Shown one piece after another: positions 1 to 9,505 of a stretch of DNA of 64,000 nucleotides; the first letter of the stretch is position 1, and every line of letters starts with the position of its first letter. Location: NCBI GenBank assembly GCA_047973235.1, contig JBKEBP010000118.1, forward strand, positions 1-64,000. The letters run 5' to 3'. The translations under genes were made by a program, and so were the position numbers. This DNA comes from Aequitasia sp047973235 (GTDB lineage: Bacteria > Bacillota > Clostridia > Lachnospirales > Lachnospiraceae). The notes under the pieces are model-generated. The model saw nothing but the letters and a program-made list of their open reading frames with translations. It had not been told where the DNA came from and searched no databases.

Positions 1-18
1 TCTTGTATTTGCATTCAT
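1..18 (-). CDS. Start of a divergent gene cut by the window edge
   Basis: On the minus strand an AGGAG ribosome site (about 24-28) lies five bases before an ATG at 18-16, which opens a frame MNANTR that runs off the window. Only six codons are visible, so no function can be assigned. A gene diverging from a glycan-use locus is often its regulator, but that is a guess from position. The stretch 19-179 between it and the GH2 gene should hold both promoters; I see no convincing -35/-10 pair in it. Confidence 0.35.
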
Positions 19-179
19 CTATTCTCCTAATAACAGAGTATAACAAACAGTCGGAATATGCAAGTGTTTCAGTCTATTGTGTTATCAGATTATCGTCTTT
101 TGGAATTGTGTTATTTTCATAAAAAAGTAATAATGAAGACATGATAATAAGGCAATATGCACGAAAAAAGGAGGTCTTT

Positions 180-2618
180 ATGGTAAAGCAAGTACTGAAT
201 CAGCAATGGAGTGTAGGTGAAAAGGCATCGGTGACGGATCTGGTTGGAGTCAAGGGGGAAGTAAAGAATGTTATACTTCCACATGATGCAGCGATGGATC
301 AAATGAGAGATCCACAGATGGAGGATGGATATCAAAAAGGATATTTTCCGGATAAAGCCTACCAATATGAGCGAAAACTGGATGTACCTAATGAATGGAA
401 GGAAAAGTCCGTATATCTGGAGTTTGAGGGAGTATTCAGGGATGCAGAAGTATTGCTGAATAAGAATGCAGTGGCAAGAAAACATCATGGCTATACAGGA
501 TTTACGGTATGTTTGGATCCGTTCTTAAATTATGGAAGTATGAATGATCTGGTTGTGACGGCAAAGTCGGGTAAAGAGCAGCATTGGTATTCCGGGACTG
601 GCATATATCGACCGGTTAACTTGCTGGTCGGAGAATTGATACATATTGCTCCAAATGGGGTGAAGGTGACTCCGGTGGAAATAGAGGATGATTCTGCGGT
701 TATTACTGTTGAGACAAAAATATGTAATAAATCCAGACGAACGGTAACTGTGTCATTACAATCGGTCATTAAGGATATGGACGGAAATATAATAGGAGAA
801 GAGTTACTACCGGTTACCATTTTGGGAAATGCTCAGATAGTATGCAGACAGCGGATTGGGGTAACAAATATCACGAGATGGGGTGTGGACACACCTGTTC
901 TTTATGATTGTGTTAGTATGATAAAGGAAGAGGGACGTGACTGTGATCAGTGCAATGTCCGCTTTGGCATTCGAACACTGTCTGTGGATGCGGGAAGAGG
1001 ATTCCGCTTGAATGGTAAAGAAATAAAGCTCCGTGGGGCGTGTATCCATCACGATGCAGGGATCATCGGAGCAGCTGCATATAAATCTGCTGAAAAAAGA
1101 AGGATTAGAAAATTAAAAGAAGCTGGATTTAATGCAGTCCGGATGGCTCATAATCCCAGCAGCAGAGCAGTTTTAGAGGCTTGCGATGAAGAGGGAATGC
1201 TGGTCATGGAGGAAACCTTCAATGTGTGGAATGTAATGCGTTTCATTGATGATTATGCAGCATTCTTTCAAGATAATTGGGAAACGGATTTGGCGTCAGT
1301 TGTGGATAATGCTTATAACCATCCGAGTGTAATTATGTATTGCATTGGAAACGAGATTCAGGAAATTATTACCGCATCCGGCACCACTCTTTGTAGGGAG
1401 ATTGCAAATAAAATGCATGAGTTGGATCCACAGCGATATTCTACATTGGCGATTAACGGGATGGTTTGTGTGTTCTCGGAGATGGGAAAATATGCTGAAC
1501 AAATGGCAGAGGGGGCAGATATTAATCAAGCAATGGTGGACGTGGGAGAAATCATGTCAAAGATTATGCTTTCTGATACGGTTGGAGATGGAATTTCTGA
1601 ATGTGCAGATTGCGTGGATATTGCAGGATATAATTATATGCAGGCAAGATATGAGATAGATAGTGAAGCTCATCCTAACCGCGTGATTGTTGGGAGTGAG
1701 ACTCATCCGAGAGAGATTGATAAACTATGGAGCATGGTAAAGAAATACCCTAATATTATTGGTGATTTCACCTGGGTGGGATGGAATTATCTGGGGGAAG
1801 CAGGAATTGGCAGAAATAATTATGGTGAGGCGGTAGACCTTACGACCAGCTATTTGGGGGAATACCCATGGGTTGGATCTGCATGCGGAGACTTTGACAT
1901 AATCGGAAACAGAACCCCAATTTCTTATTACAGAGAAATTGTTTATGGGTTACGTAAGGATCCATATATATCCATCTTAGAACCGGCTCATTATGGGGAG
2001 TTTTGTCAGGAATCACCATGGGGGTGGGCAGATTCTTATAGTGGATGGACATGGGATGGATATGAAGGTAAAAAAGTGCAGATTGCAGTGTATGCGGACG
2101 CAGATGAAGTTATTCTGTTTAAAAATGATATAGAGATTGGAAGGGCAGCCTGCGATGAAGAACAGAGATTTAAAGCATTATTTGAATCCATTTATGAACC
2201 TGGAACCTTACGAGCCGTAAGCATTCGTGGCGGTGAGATAACAGGAGAGTATGTCTTGGAATCCGCAAAGAGTGAGCCAAGACTAATTGTAAAGGTTGAA
2301 GAAAAAGAAGTAACATTTTCTAGTGAAACACTTATTTTCGCTGATATCAGCGTAGAAGATGAGCAAGGTAGAATTTGTCACTGCTGTAATCCTCAAATAA
2401 CAGCAGAGCTTGAAGGAAGTGGGAGTTTGCTGGGCATGGGAAATGGTTCAACAATTACGGATGAACGATATGATGATAATGTTCATACGATGCATAATGG
2501 TAAGTTATTGGCAATAATCCGTCCGACTGCACCTGGAGAAATAATAGTAAATGTATCAGCGGATGGATTTAAGCAGGCACAGGCAGTTGTCTTAGTGAAA
2601 GCTTCCGGGGCGGAATAA
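180..2618 (+). CDS. Glycoside hydrolase family 2 (beta-galactosidase/beta-glucuronidase-like)
   Basis: Retaining exo-glycosidase of 812 residues, probably cytoplasmic because there is no signal peptide. The GH2 layout is visible: an N-terminal sugar-binding jelly roll, an immunoglobulin-like domain, a TIM barrel entered at RGACIHHDAG, and C-terminal beta domains. The acid/base is the Glu of the GNE motif (about E392) and the likely nucleophile is in GSETHP (about E507). The ATG at 180 is preferred over the in-frame ATG at 141 because AGGAGG at 169-174 sits five bases upstream. It is the first gene of an apparent operon with a symporter, an esterase and a deacetylase. The exact sugar (galactose, glucuronate or arabinose) cannot be read from the sequence. 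Confidence 0.9.
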   Translation: MVKQVLNQQWSVGEKASVTDLVGVKGEVKNVILPHDAAMDQMRDPQMEDGYQKGYFPDKAYQYERKLDVPNEWKEKSVYLEFEGVFRDAEVLLNKNAVARKHHGYTGFTVCLDPFLNYGSMNDLVVTAKSGKEQHWYSGTGIYRPVNLLVGELIHIAPNGVKVTPVEIEDDSAVITVETKICNKSRRTVTVSLQSVIKDMDGNIIGEELLPVTILGNAQIVCRQRIGVTNITRWGVDTPVLYDCVSMIKEEGRDCDQCNVRFGIRTLSVDAGRGFRLNGKEIKLRGACIHHDAGIIGAAAYKSAEKRRIRKLKEAGFNAVRMAHNPSSRAVLEACDEEGMLVMEETFNVWNVMRFIDDYAAFFQDNWETDLASVVDNAYNHPSVIMYCIGNEIQEIITASGTTLCREIANKMHELDPQRYSTLAINGMVCVFSEMGKYAEQMAEGADINQAMVDVGEIMSKIMLSDTVGDGISECADCVDIAGYNYMQARYEIDSEAHPNRVIVGSETHPREIDKLWSMVKKYPNIIGDFTWVGWNYLGEAGIGRNNYGEAVDLTTSYLGEYPWVGSACGDFDIIGNRTPISYYREIVYGLRKDPYISILEPAHYGEFCQESPWGWADSYSGWTWDGYEGKKVQIAVYADADEVILFKNDIEIGRAACDEEQRFKALFESIYEPGTLRAVSIRGGEITGEYVLESAKSEPRLIVKVEEKEVTFSSETLIFADISVEDEQGRICHCCNPQITAELEGSGSLLGMGNGSTITDERYDDNVHTMHNGKLLAIIRPTAPGEIIVNVSADGFKQAQAVVLVKASGAE

Positions 2619-2645
2619 GCTTCTGATGGTTAGAGGAGGAAAAGA

Positions 2646-4022
2646 ATGGGAAAACGTTCTAATATAAATCAGACATTAAATTCAACATTATTTGAAAAAA
2701 TTGTATATGCTTTTGGAGATGTTGGAAATATTTCATGGCTTTTAACGGCATCATTTTTAACCGTTTATTATACGGATTGTGTAGGACTGGATGCAGCCTT
2801 TATGGGAACAATGATGTTGTTGTGCCGTGTTTTTGACGGCGTATCGGATCTGATGATTGGTACACTTGTGGATAAGACCAGATCCAGATGGGGAAAGGCA
2901 AGGCCGTGGATTCTGTTCGTTATGATACCCTTGAACATTTCTGTGTATTTTATGTTCAATGTACCGCAATCTCTTAGTGGAAATGGTTTGTATGCCTATA
3001 CGGCCATTACATATTTTTTGACAACAGTAGTATTCTATACAGCTATTAATATAGCATATCAGGCACTGCTTCCGAGATTCTCACTGAATGCACAGGATCG
3101 AAATGTCATTGGAGCCATTCGCACACTGGTTTCAAACATTGTAACGATTATAGTAAGTATGATTATTCCGGTCGTATTAAATAATAATGGTGGATATAGC
3201 TCGCAGGAAACATGGACATTAATCGTAATTGTATTGGGAATGATTTCTATTGCGGCATATGCTTTTACATTTTGTGGGATACGCGAGAAAGCAAGTGTAG
3301 TAGAAAACAATAAGGATAAAAAGGAAGTTGGATCTTTAAAGGTTGGTTTAAAGGCTTTGATATCTGAAAGATATTTTTACATTGCTGCATTTTTATTTTT
3401 AGCGTTTGCTATAAGTGGGGGTGCAACAGGTATTAATTTATATTTTGCAAGAGATGTGCTGAAGAATGACAATCTTTACGGAGTTATTACTTTGTTATCA
3501 TTTGGACCTATGTTGTTAGGGGTGCCATTTGTGCCTATGCTATTTAAGAAATTTGGTAAACGAAACACAATATGTGTCGGATTAATCATTTCAGTTTTAG
3601 CAGGTTTGCTCAATCTGACGAATCCATATAATGTAACGTTGTATTTTGTAACTGCATTTTTACGTTCAATGGCTGCATCCCCTATGACAACATCATTGCT
3701 GACATTGGCAGGAGATATCGTAGATTATAACCAGTGGAAATATGGAATTCGGACAGAAGGACTTGCCACCAGCGCAAATAGTATCGGCAGTAAACTGGGA
3801 ACAGGACTTGGTGCAGCGGTGTTGGGATGGGGGTTGAAAATTGGTGGATACAATGGTACAGTAGCAGTTCAAAGCCAGAGCACATTAAATGCGATTATTG
3901 CAATAGCAATTGGATTGCCTGTTTTGGTAACAATAATAGCATTTGTATTGATGCTGTTTTGGAATTTAGAAAAGTATGAAGGAGATATAAAGAAATTTCT
4001 TAATAGAAGCATGGAAAAGTAG
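2646..4022 (+). CDS. GPH-family sugar:cation symporter (MelB/XynP-like)
   Basis: Secondary transporter of 458 residues with about twelve hydrophobic segments. The glycoside-pentoside-hexuronide signature is present in the loop after TM2: VDKTRSRWGKARPW, with the conserved acidic and basic residues. Family members co-import sugars or short glycosides with Na+ or H+. It starts 27 bases after the GH2 gene behind an AGAGGAGG site, so it is likely co-transcribed and probably brings in that enzyme's substrate. A second GPH gene lies at 9506. The substrate is unknown. Confidence 0.9.
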   Translation: MGKRSNINQTLNSTLFEKIVYAFGDVGNISWLLTASFLTVYYTDCVGLDAAFMGTMMLLCRVFDGVSDLMIGTLVDKTRSRWGKARPWILFVMIPLNISVYFMFNVPQSLSGNGLYAYTAITYFLTTVVFYTAINIAYQALLPRFSLNAQDRNVIGAIRTLVSNIVTIIVSMIIPVVLNNNGGYSSQETWTLIVIVLGMISIAAYAFTFCGIREKASVVENNKDKKEVGSLKVGLKALISERYFYIAAFLFLAFAISGGATGINLYFARDVLKNDNLYGVITLLSFGPMLLGVPFVPMLFKKFGKRNTICVGLIISVLAGLLNLTNPYNVTLYFVTAFLRSMAASPMTTSLLTLAGDIVDYNQWKYGIRTEGLATSANSIGSKLGTGLGAAVLGWGLKIGGYNGTVAVQSQSTLNAIIAIAIGLPVLVTIIAFVLMLFWNLEKYEGDIKKFLNRSMEK

Positions 4023-4030
4023 AGGCGATT

Positions 4031-5578
4031 ATGAAAAAAGTAAATGAAAAATACATTGATTTGGCGGAAATTTTTCAGGACAATATGATGTTGCAAAGAA
4101 ATAAAGCTATTAAAATATGGGGTACATCAAAAAAGAATCAGAAATTGTCAGTGCTGATAGATGAAGTTCAGGTATATAATGGTGAGGTTTTGGCAGGGGA
4201 TTTTGAAATTTCTCTGCCACCCCAGGAGGCGGCAGAAAATCGAACTTTATGTATTAGAAATGGTGAAGGAGAAGAAATATCAATTTACAATGTAGATATT
4301 GGGGAAGTGTGGATTGCTGGTGGACAAAGTAATATGGAGTTTCCGTTGTTGTGTGATAAAAATGGAGATCATACGATTGCGAGCGCAGATGATGAACATT
4401 TGCGGTACTACGAAGTTGGAAAATATGCTTTTGAAGGGGAACGAGAAGAGCAGTTGAAGGATGATCATCGCTGGAATCATTGGTGTAAGTTCGTTCAGGA
4501 AGAATGTACTCACTTCTCAGCCGTAGGTACTTATTATGCTATGTCATTGAGGAAAAAGCTAAATGTTCCTGTGGCTATTATCGGATGCTGTTGGGGCGGA
4601 ACATCTGCATCAACATGGATGAGAGATGATTTGCTGCGGGCAGATAAAGAATTACAAGTGTATACGGATACTTATGATAAGGCTATTGCTAAGATAAATC
4701 TGGAAAAGTATTTTAAGAAAGATTGTAAAAACAGAACATTTATGGGAAGTGAAAAAAATACTATCGGTTCGGAAGTTACAATGAAAAATGAAGTAACAGC
4801 ACCCATTAAGTTTCCGGTGAAACAGTTGGCAAAAGTTATGCTTAAGAATCATAAGACAGGACCTCACGACGCTAATAGGCCAGGGGGATTGTATCAGACT
4901 ATGCTAAAAAATATTATTGGATTTTCAGTCAGAGGTGTCATTTGGTATCAGGGAGAGGGTGATGAACAGTATTCAGCTTTATATAGTCGTCTGTTTACAA
5001 AGATGATTTTTTGTTGGAGAAAGGAATGGGAAGATGAACTGCCATTTCTCTTTGTGCAGTTGGCTCCATGGGAAGAGTGGATGGCAATGGATGGCAGGAA
5101 TTTCCCGGAGATTCGTGCACAGCAGCAATATGTGGAGGATCATGTCGAGAGAGTTTATATGGCTTCCATTATGGATGTGGGAAGCCGATATGATATCCAT
5201 CCAAAGCATAAAGAGCCCGTAGGTGACAGATTAGCACGTTTAGCTTTTAATGAAATATATGGAATGAAGCAGGAATATTGTCATGCACCAAGGATATTAA
5301 AGGTAGAAAGATCCGGGGAGGATATAATCGTATCTTTTGATTATGTAGAGGGTGGATTAGTAGTAAAAGGAAATATTGAAGGATTATTCTCGGTAACACA
5401 GAATGGGCGGAATATACCATTTGTTAATAGCGTCAGCAAAAATCAGATTGTACTGACTTGTAATGGTTTGACAGAAGAGAATGTAGTGATTGCGTTTGCA
5501 TACCGACCGTTTCTAACAATGAATATACTTAACCAAGGAGGGCTGCCGGCGCGGCCATCTGCACCACAAGTAATATAA
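4031..5578 (+). CDS. Sialate O-acetylesterase-like carbohydrate esterase (SGNH/SASA)
   Basis: Protein of 515 residues with the SASA/SGNH hydrolase fold. The nucleophile block GGQSNMEF places the serine at about residue 100. GGTSAS and VIWYQGEGDE carry the oxyanion-hole glycine and asparagine equivalents, and DIHPKHK (about D388, H390) supplies the Asp-His pair. Relatives remove O-acetyl groups from sialic acids or from plant glycans such as acetylated xylan and mannan. There is no signal peptide, so it should act on imported oligosaccharides. It starts nine bases after the symporter stop. No sialic-acid genes are nearby, which favours a plant or host glycan other than sialic acid. Confidence 0.85.
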   Translation: MKKVNEKYIDLAEIFQDNMMLQRNKAIKIWGTSKKNQKLSVLIDEVQVYNGEVLAGDFEISLPPQEAAENRTLCIRNGEGEEISIYNVDIGEVWIAGGQSNMEFPLLCDKNGDHTIASADDEHLRYYEVGKYAFEGEREEQLKDDHRWNHWCKFVQEECTHFSAVGTYYAMSLRKKLNVPVAIIGCCWGGTSASTWMRDDLLRADKELQVYTDTYDKAIAKINLEKYFKKDCKNRTFMGSEKNTIGSEVTMKNEVTAPIKFPVKQLAKVMLKNHKTGPHDANRPGGLYQTMLKNIIGFSVRGVIWYQGEGDEQYSALYSRLFTKMIFCWRKEWEDELPFLFVQLAPWEEWMAMDGRNFPEIRAQQQYVEDHVERVYMASIMDVGSRYDIHPKHKEPVGDRLARLAFNEIYGMKQEYCHAPRILKVERSGEDIIVSFDYVEGGLVVKGNIEGLFSVTQNGRNIPFVNSVSKNQIVLTCNGLTEENVVIAFAYRPFLTMNILNQGGLPARPSAPQVI

Positions 5579-5588
5579 GGAGGCAGTA

Positions 5589-6347
5589 ATGGCATATAAA
5601 AAATATTTTACATTAAGTTTTGATGATGGTCTGGAGCAGGATAAAAAGATTATACGTATTCTAAAGGAAAATGGTATGTATGGATGTACTTTTAATTTAA
5701 ATGCTGGTTTACTGGGGCGTAAAAAGGCTTTAGGAAGAATCGGTGAATATGGTTTTGTGGAAAAAGATGATTTAAATGTTTTGCATAGGAAACATCGCTT
5801 AATTCATTATGTGCAGCAATATCGCATTCCATCAGATGAAATTGCTCAGGTATATGATGGGTTTGAGGTGGCATCACATGCCTATCTTCATGAGAACTTG
5901 AAAAGAATATCTGATTCCGATTTGGATATATGCATACAGAAGGATGTAGAAACATTGAAGGAACTTACCGGGCAAACCATTTCCGGTTTTGCCTATCCAT
6001 TTGGTGCAGTATCAGATAAGGTGTGTTCAGTATTGAAACGGAATGGAATACGCTATGCGAGAACCACGATGTCCAGTAAAAGCTTTGATATACCGGAAAA
6101 TCTACATAAATTGGCACCGACCTGTTGGATCGGTCAGAAAGAAACATTCGGTATTGTAAAACGCTTTGTTGAGGAGGAGCCAATAGAGAGGGATATGATG
6201 CTGTATATTTGGGGACATGGATATGAGTTTGACTTTGGGACGGAACGCAATAACTGGGATAACCTAAAACGAATATGCGATTTGATTGGCAGCGCAGACG
6301 ACATCATCAGCCGTTCGAATGGGGAGATACTTATAGAGCAAAGGTAG
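5589..6347 (+). CDS. NodB-type polysaccharide deacetylase
   Basis: Carbohydrate esterase family 4-like protein of 252 residues. Motif 1 SFDDG (D12, D13) and motif 2 SHAYLH (H97, H101) give the usual metal-binding Asp-His-His set. AYPFG corresponds to motif 3 and a late WGHGYE to the C-terminal histidine motif. It has no signal peptide or membrane anchor, unlike the extracellular chitin or peptidoglycan deacetylases, so it probably de-acetylates an imported oligosaccharide together with the preceding esterase. The start follows an AAGGAGG site and lies eleven bases from the esterase stop. Confidence 0.85.
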   Translation: MAYKKYFTLSFDDGLEQDKKIIRILKENGMYGCTFNLNAGLLGRKKALGRIGEYGFVEKDDLNVLHRKHRLIHYVQQYRIPSDEIAQVYDGFEVASHAYLHENLKRISDSDLDICIQKDVETLKELTGQTISGFAYPFGAVSDKVCSVLKRNGIRYARTTMSSKSFDIPENLHKLAPTCWIGQKETFGIVKRFVEEEPIERDMMLYIWGHGYEFDFGTERNNWDNLKRICDLIGSADDIISRSNGEILIEQR

Positions 6348-6394
6348 GATATGTAATAAGTAATTGCGTTTACATGCATTGGGAGGGTCCGGCA

Positions 6395-7594
6395 TTGAAT
6401 AATGAAGAGTATCAGTTTTTGAAAAATATGCTGTATGCACATGGTGTTGGTATCCATGTTTTTGAAGCGCCATATGAAGTCTTGCACTTATTCGACATGG
6501 GCCTACGTAAGAGCCTGTATCGGGACTATGACTATATGCAGGTGGAACAGCAGTTAAGAGCATTTTGTCATAAAGAGGTTATTTATACAGTACGTGATAT
6601 CTTTGGAGTCCATTTTATTGTTATGGCAGATCCGAATACTGAAAATGATGTCATTTATATGATTGCCGGTCCCTACCTGGATCAAAGTGACAGGCCATCG
6701 CCGGAAGAGATGGTGAAAAAGCATAATATGGAACTGTATCATAATACTGTTTTAAAGGAGTACTATAACAGCTTGCCGTTATGTCTGGACCTTGAATCGA
6801 CGATTTCTACTTTTATGAACTATTTCGTAAAAGAGGAGCAGTTCGGGATGGACTATCTGGAGCTGGAGTTCGGGGAGCATCAGGATGGTATCGAGTATCA
6901 GATTGATGTTCAGAATGATTTTGCGATGGAACTGATAGAAGAACGTTATCAATTTGAAGATGCCTTGCTGCAGGCAATTGAAGAGGGTGACCAGACCAGA
7001 GCGATGCTGGCGATGAATGAAATCGGGAAGTTTCGGATGGAGGCCAGGACGAATGACTATCTGCGCAATTACCAAAACATGATGCTGACATTAAATGTAC
7101 TGTTTCGCAAATCTGTTCAACAGACCCGGGTACATCCGGCTCATATCGACTCGGTTTCAACAGCTTTTGCACGAAAGATTGAGGTGTCGCGCAATCAAAT
7201 GGAGTTGTCAGGACTGATGAGGGAGATGATCAGAAAGTATTGCAATTTAGTTCAAAGTTACTCATTGAAAGATTACTCTGAGCTGGTTGAAAATGTGATC
7301 AACTGGGTCGAATTTAATTTGCAGGAGCCTCTTGCACTAAAGTATCTGGCAGAGAAATTCTCGGTAAATGCAAGTTATCTATCCGGACAGTTCAAGCGGG
7401 AAACGGGAGAAACAATGACGAACTATATAAATGGCAGACGGATTCAGAAGTCATTGTATTATCTGACCACAACCAGGCTTTCAATCCAGGAAATAGCGGC
7501 CAAAGTGGGGATTTATGATGAGAATTATTTTTCGAGAATATTCAAAAGAGTTAAAAACATGACACCACGTGAATACCGTAATCGCTTGAAGTAG
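6395..7594 (+). CDS. AraC-family transcriptional regulator of the first glycan locus
   Basis: About 399 residues. The last 100 residues hold two helix-turn-helices: YLAEKFSVNASYLSGQFKR, then IQEIAAKVGIYDENYFSRIF followed by MTPREYR. The N-terminal part is an unassigned sensor region. I chose the TTG at 6395 because GGGAGGG at 6381-6387 sits seven bases upstream. In-frame ATGs at 6275 (inside the deacetylase gene) and 6374 lack a good ribosome site. It closes the operon and is presumably its sugar-responsive activator. Confidence 0.82.
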   Translation: MNNEEYQFLKNMLYAHGVGIHVFEAPYEVLHLFDMGLRKSLYRDYDYMQVEQQLRAFCHKEVIYTVRDIFGVHFIVMADPNTENDVIYMIAGPYLDQSDRPSPEEMVKKHNMELYHNTVLKEYYNSLPLCLDLESTISTFMNYFVKEEQFGMDYLELEFGEHQDGIEYQIDVQNDFAMELIEERYQFEDALLQAIEEGDQTRAMLAMNEIGKFRMEARTNDYLRNYQNMMLTLNVLFRKSVQQTRVHPAHIDSVSTAFARKIEVSRNQMELSGLMREMIRKYCNLVQSYSLKDYSELVENVINWVEFNLQEPLALKYLAEKFSVNASYLSGQFKRETGETMTNYINGRRIQKSLYYLTTTRLSIQEIAAKVGIYDENYFSRIFKRVKNMTPREYRNRLK

Positions 7595-7624
7595 TGTCCC
7601 TAGAGCGTGTCTGAAGGTAAACAT

Positions 7625-7672
7625 AAAAGGATAATAGACAAATGTTGATAGATTTGTTTATTATCCTTTTTT
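7625..7672 (+). terminator. Rho-independent terminator after the first glycan locus
   Basis: AAAAGGATAATA and its complement TATTATCCTTTTTT pair across a short loop, with one mismatch near the loop, and end in a T run. It sits about 30 bases after the AraC stop and separates this locus from the esterase gene at 7758. Confidence 0.8.
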
Positions 7673-7757
7673 AAGGCTTGCGTACTTGATAAAGAGTGTA
7701 TATCATAAAAACCCAAAGACAACAAATGTTGATTAAAAAGATAAGGAGAACAACAAA

Positions 7758-8663
7758 ATGGCAAGTAGTAAGATGGATCAATTAAAAGAAACGATGAAAC
7801 AGATGATGGCAGTAGGTTTTGCGCCTAAATTTGACGGAAGTGTCGATGTAGATGTGTTAAGAACCACCATCAATGGGGCACAAAAACGCATGCCGACAGA
7901 ACCGGGAGTGACTTTCGAGACGATAAATTATGGCGGTATTGATGGCGAGATTAATCATCCTCAGGAAGAGGATGATTCCGCAATCATTCTTTATATTCAC
8001 GGCGGTGGATTGATAACCGGCGATGCCTTTTCTTCAAGAGGATATGGATCAGTGCTTGCAGCAGAATCCGGTTTTCCTGTATATACGGTGTCTTATCGCC
8101 TTGCACCTGAGAACCCATTCCCGGCATGCTACGAGGATTGCTATCATTTCTATCAGGCAATCGCAGCAAAGTATCAGGATAAACCGGTCTATCTGGTTGG
8201 TGAGAGTGGTGGTGCCTATTTATGTCTTGCAGTATCCATGATCGCGCGGGACAATGGAATTAAGAGCCCGGCAGCGATCGCACCATATTCAGTCCCCATT
8301 GATTTTACCGGTCATATTGACAGGACCTCTGCTAAGGATCAGGATTTTACTATAAATGCAGACGGAATGAATTGGCTGAAAAGCCTTCTCGATCCGGAGG
8401 GCAAATTCGTGAATGAAAAATATGCACATCCATATCTGGACGATATGAAAGGAATGCCACCGATGTTTCTGGCATGGGATGATAATGAGCATCTGGCAAT
8501 TGACCAGGAAATCCTGGCAGAAAAGGTAAAGGCAGCAGGCGGTGAAGTAGAGTGCAAGGCTTATCCGGACTGTTTCCATGCATTTGCAACTGCAAACAGA
8601 GGCACACCGGAGAGTTATGAAATATTAAGAAATACGATTGCCTTTTTCAAAGCACACAAATAG
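7758..8663 (+). CDS. Alpha/beta hydrolase, hormone-sensitive-lipase type esterase
   Basis: Esterase of 301 residues in the HSL (CE10-like) group. HGGG forms the oxyanion hole, GESGG carries the nucleophile (about S150), and the triad is completed by an Asp in AWDD (about D241) and a His in CFHAF (H274). There is no signal peptide. It is flanked by terminators on both sides, so it is likely its own unit at the edge of the second glycan locus. It could deacetylate imported oligosaccharides or hydrolyse other small esters. Confidence 0.85.
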   Translation: MASSKMDQLKETMKQMMAVGFAPKFDGSVDVDVLRTTINGAQKRMPTEPGVTFETINYGGIDGEINHPQEEDDSAIILYIHGGGLITGDAFSSRGYGSVLAAESGFPVYTVSYRLAPENPFPACYEDCYHFYQAIAAKYQDKPVYLVGESGGAYLCLAVSMIARDNGIKSPAAIAPYSVPIDFTGHIDRTSAKDQDFTINADGMNWLKSLLDPEGKFVNEKYAHPYLDDMKGMPPMFLAWDDNEHLAIDQEILAEKVKAAGGEVECKAYPDCFHAFATANRGTPESYEILRNTIAFFKAHK

Positions 8664-8692
8664 AATCAAAATTACATTATTAAATCAATGGT

Positions 8693-8735
8693 TGGATGTA
8701 TCCTTTGAGGTTGCCTTAGAGGACACATCCATCTT
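8693..8735. terminator. Bidirectional terminator between convergent genes
   Basis: TGGATGTATCC (8693-8703) pairs with GGACACATCCA (8721-8731) with one mismatch. The hairpin lies between the esterase and the convergent TetR gene and is followed by TCTTTT on the plus strand. Confidence 0.6.
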
Positions 8736-9248
8736 TTACGTTACAACTAAAGCAACATATTGGTAGATAATTTCAGCCATCTCGCGGGGCGTTTCCCGGC
8801 ATCCGCTTTTTAGCCAGCGGGTAATCAGTGCAGACATCCCGCCGGAGATGAAATAGCACAGGTCGATATTCCCTTTATGCGGGTTGATGACGTCCAGAAA
8901 GCGGTCAATGAAGTTTGCCGGCATCATGCCAAGTTTCATATACAACTGGTAGGCATACTTTTCGCGCAGCAGGATTTCAAGAGACTCTGCGAAACCATCG
9001 ATCAGTGCAGCCTTATCCATAACACTATCCGGCTGCCCGAAGAGGTTGACCTGGAGCTGGAACATCTCGTCAATGTAGTCCTGCAGGATATCCTGAGGCA
9101 GAGTGTAATACTTGTAGAAGGTAGTGCGGTTAATGGAAGCTTTCTTACATAGTTCTGACACGGTGATTTCTTTCAGTTCTTTATTTTGGCATAATTCTAA
9201 CAGTGCGTTCTTTAAAGTTTTTTTTGTTTTTTTGATACGAATATCCAT
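8736..9248 (-). CDS. TetR-family transcriptional regulator
   Basis: Protein of 170 residues. The N-terminal DNA-binding domain contains LKEITVSELCKKASINRTTF followed by YKYY, the TetR recognition-helix region. The C-terminal half is a helical ligand domain with a late ISGGMSALITRWLKSG helix, as in the TetR_C group of clostridial regulators. It diverges from the symporter gene at 9506 and converges on the esterase at 7758; either could be a target. A 22-base near-repeat shared with the AraC promoter at 27.5 kb lies about 90 bases upstream of its start. Confidence 0.85.
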   Translation of the reverse strand: MDIRIKKTKKTLKNALLELCQNKELKEITVSELCKKASINRTTFYKYYTLPQDILQDYIDEMFQLQVNLFGQPDSVMDKAALIDGFAESLEILLREKYAYQLYMKLGMMPANFIDRFLDVINPHKGNIDLCYFISGGMSALITRWLKSGCRETPREMAEIIYQYVALVVT

Positions 9249-9337
9249 GTGGTATGCGCTCCTTGGCTGTTATAGCAATATAATAAGGCAGGGGAGAGAA
9301 AATTGCAACAAAATCCAAGGTAGTAAAACCATTAGAA

Positions 9338-9359
9338 GCAATTATTTCTCTACTCTATT
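9338..9359. repeat. 22-base intergenic near-repeat, copy 1
   Basis: The sequence starting GCAATTATTTCTC matches 27569-27590 at 21 of 22 positions. Both copies lie 70-90 bases upstream of a minus-strand regulator gene (TetR here, AraC there). It could be a shared operator or promoter element, or leftover homologous DNA. Confidence 0.45.
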
Positions 9360-9505
9360 ATCACTCACCGGAAGATAGAGATTAAATTGAATGATAAAAA
9401 GAAAACAACAAAAATTGTGCTAGTTTAACTCAAAAGAATTCTAAAGATTTTTAACTGCAAAGCTTATACTAAGTGTGAAGAAAACTTATATGAGGGAGGT
9501 CAATT

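Noticed and set aside
141..179. N-terminal extension of the first GH2 protein from the ATG at 141
   Set aside because: The AGGAGG site and the ATG at 180 mark the real start; the 13 extra residues do not look like GH2 sequence.
4031..5578. Sialic-acid catabolism role for the SASA esterase
   Set aside because: No neuraminidase, NanA, NanE or sialic-acid transporter lies nearby; the neighbours point to other acetylated glycans.
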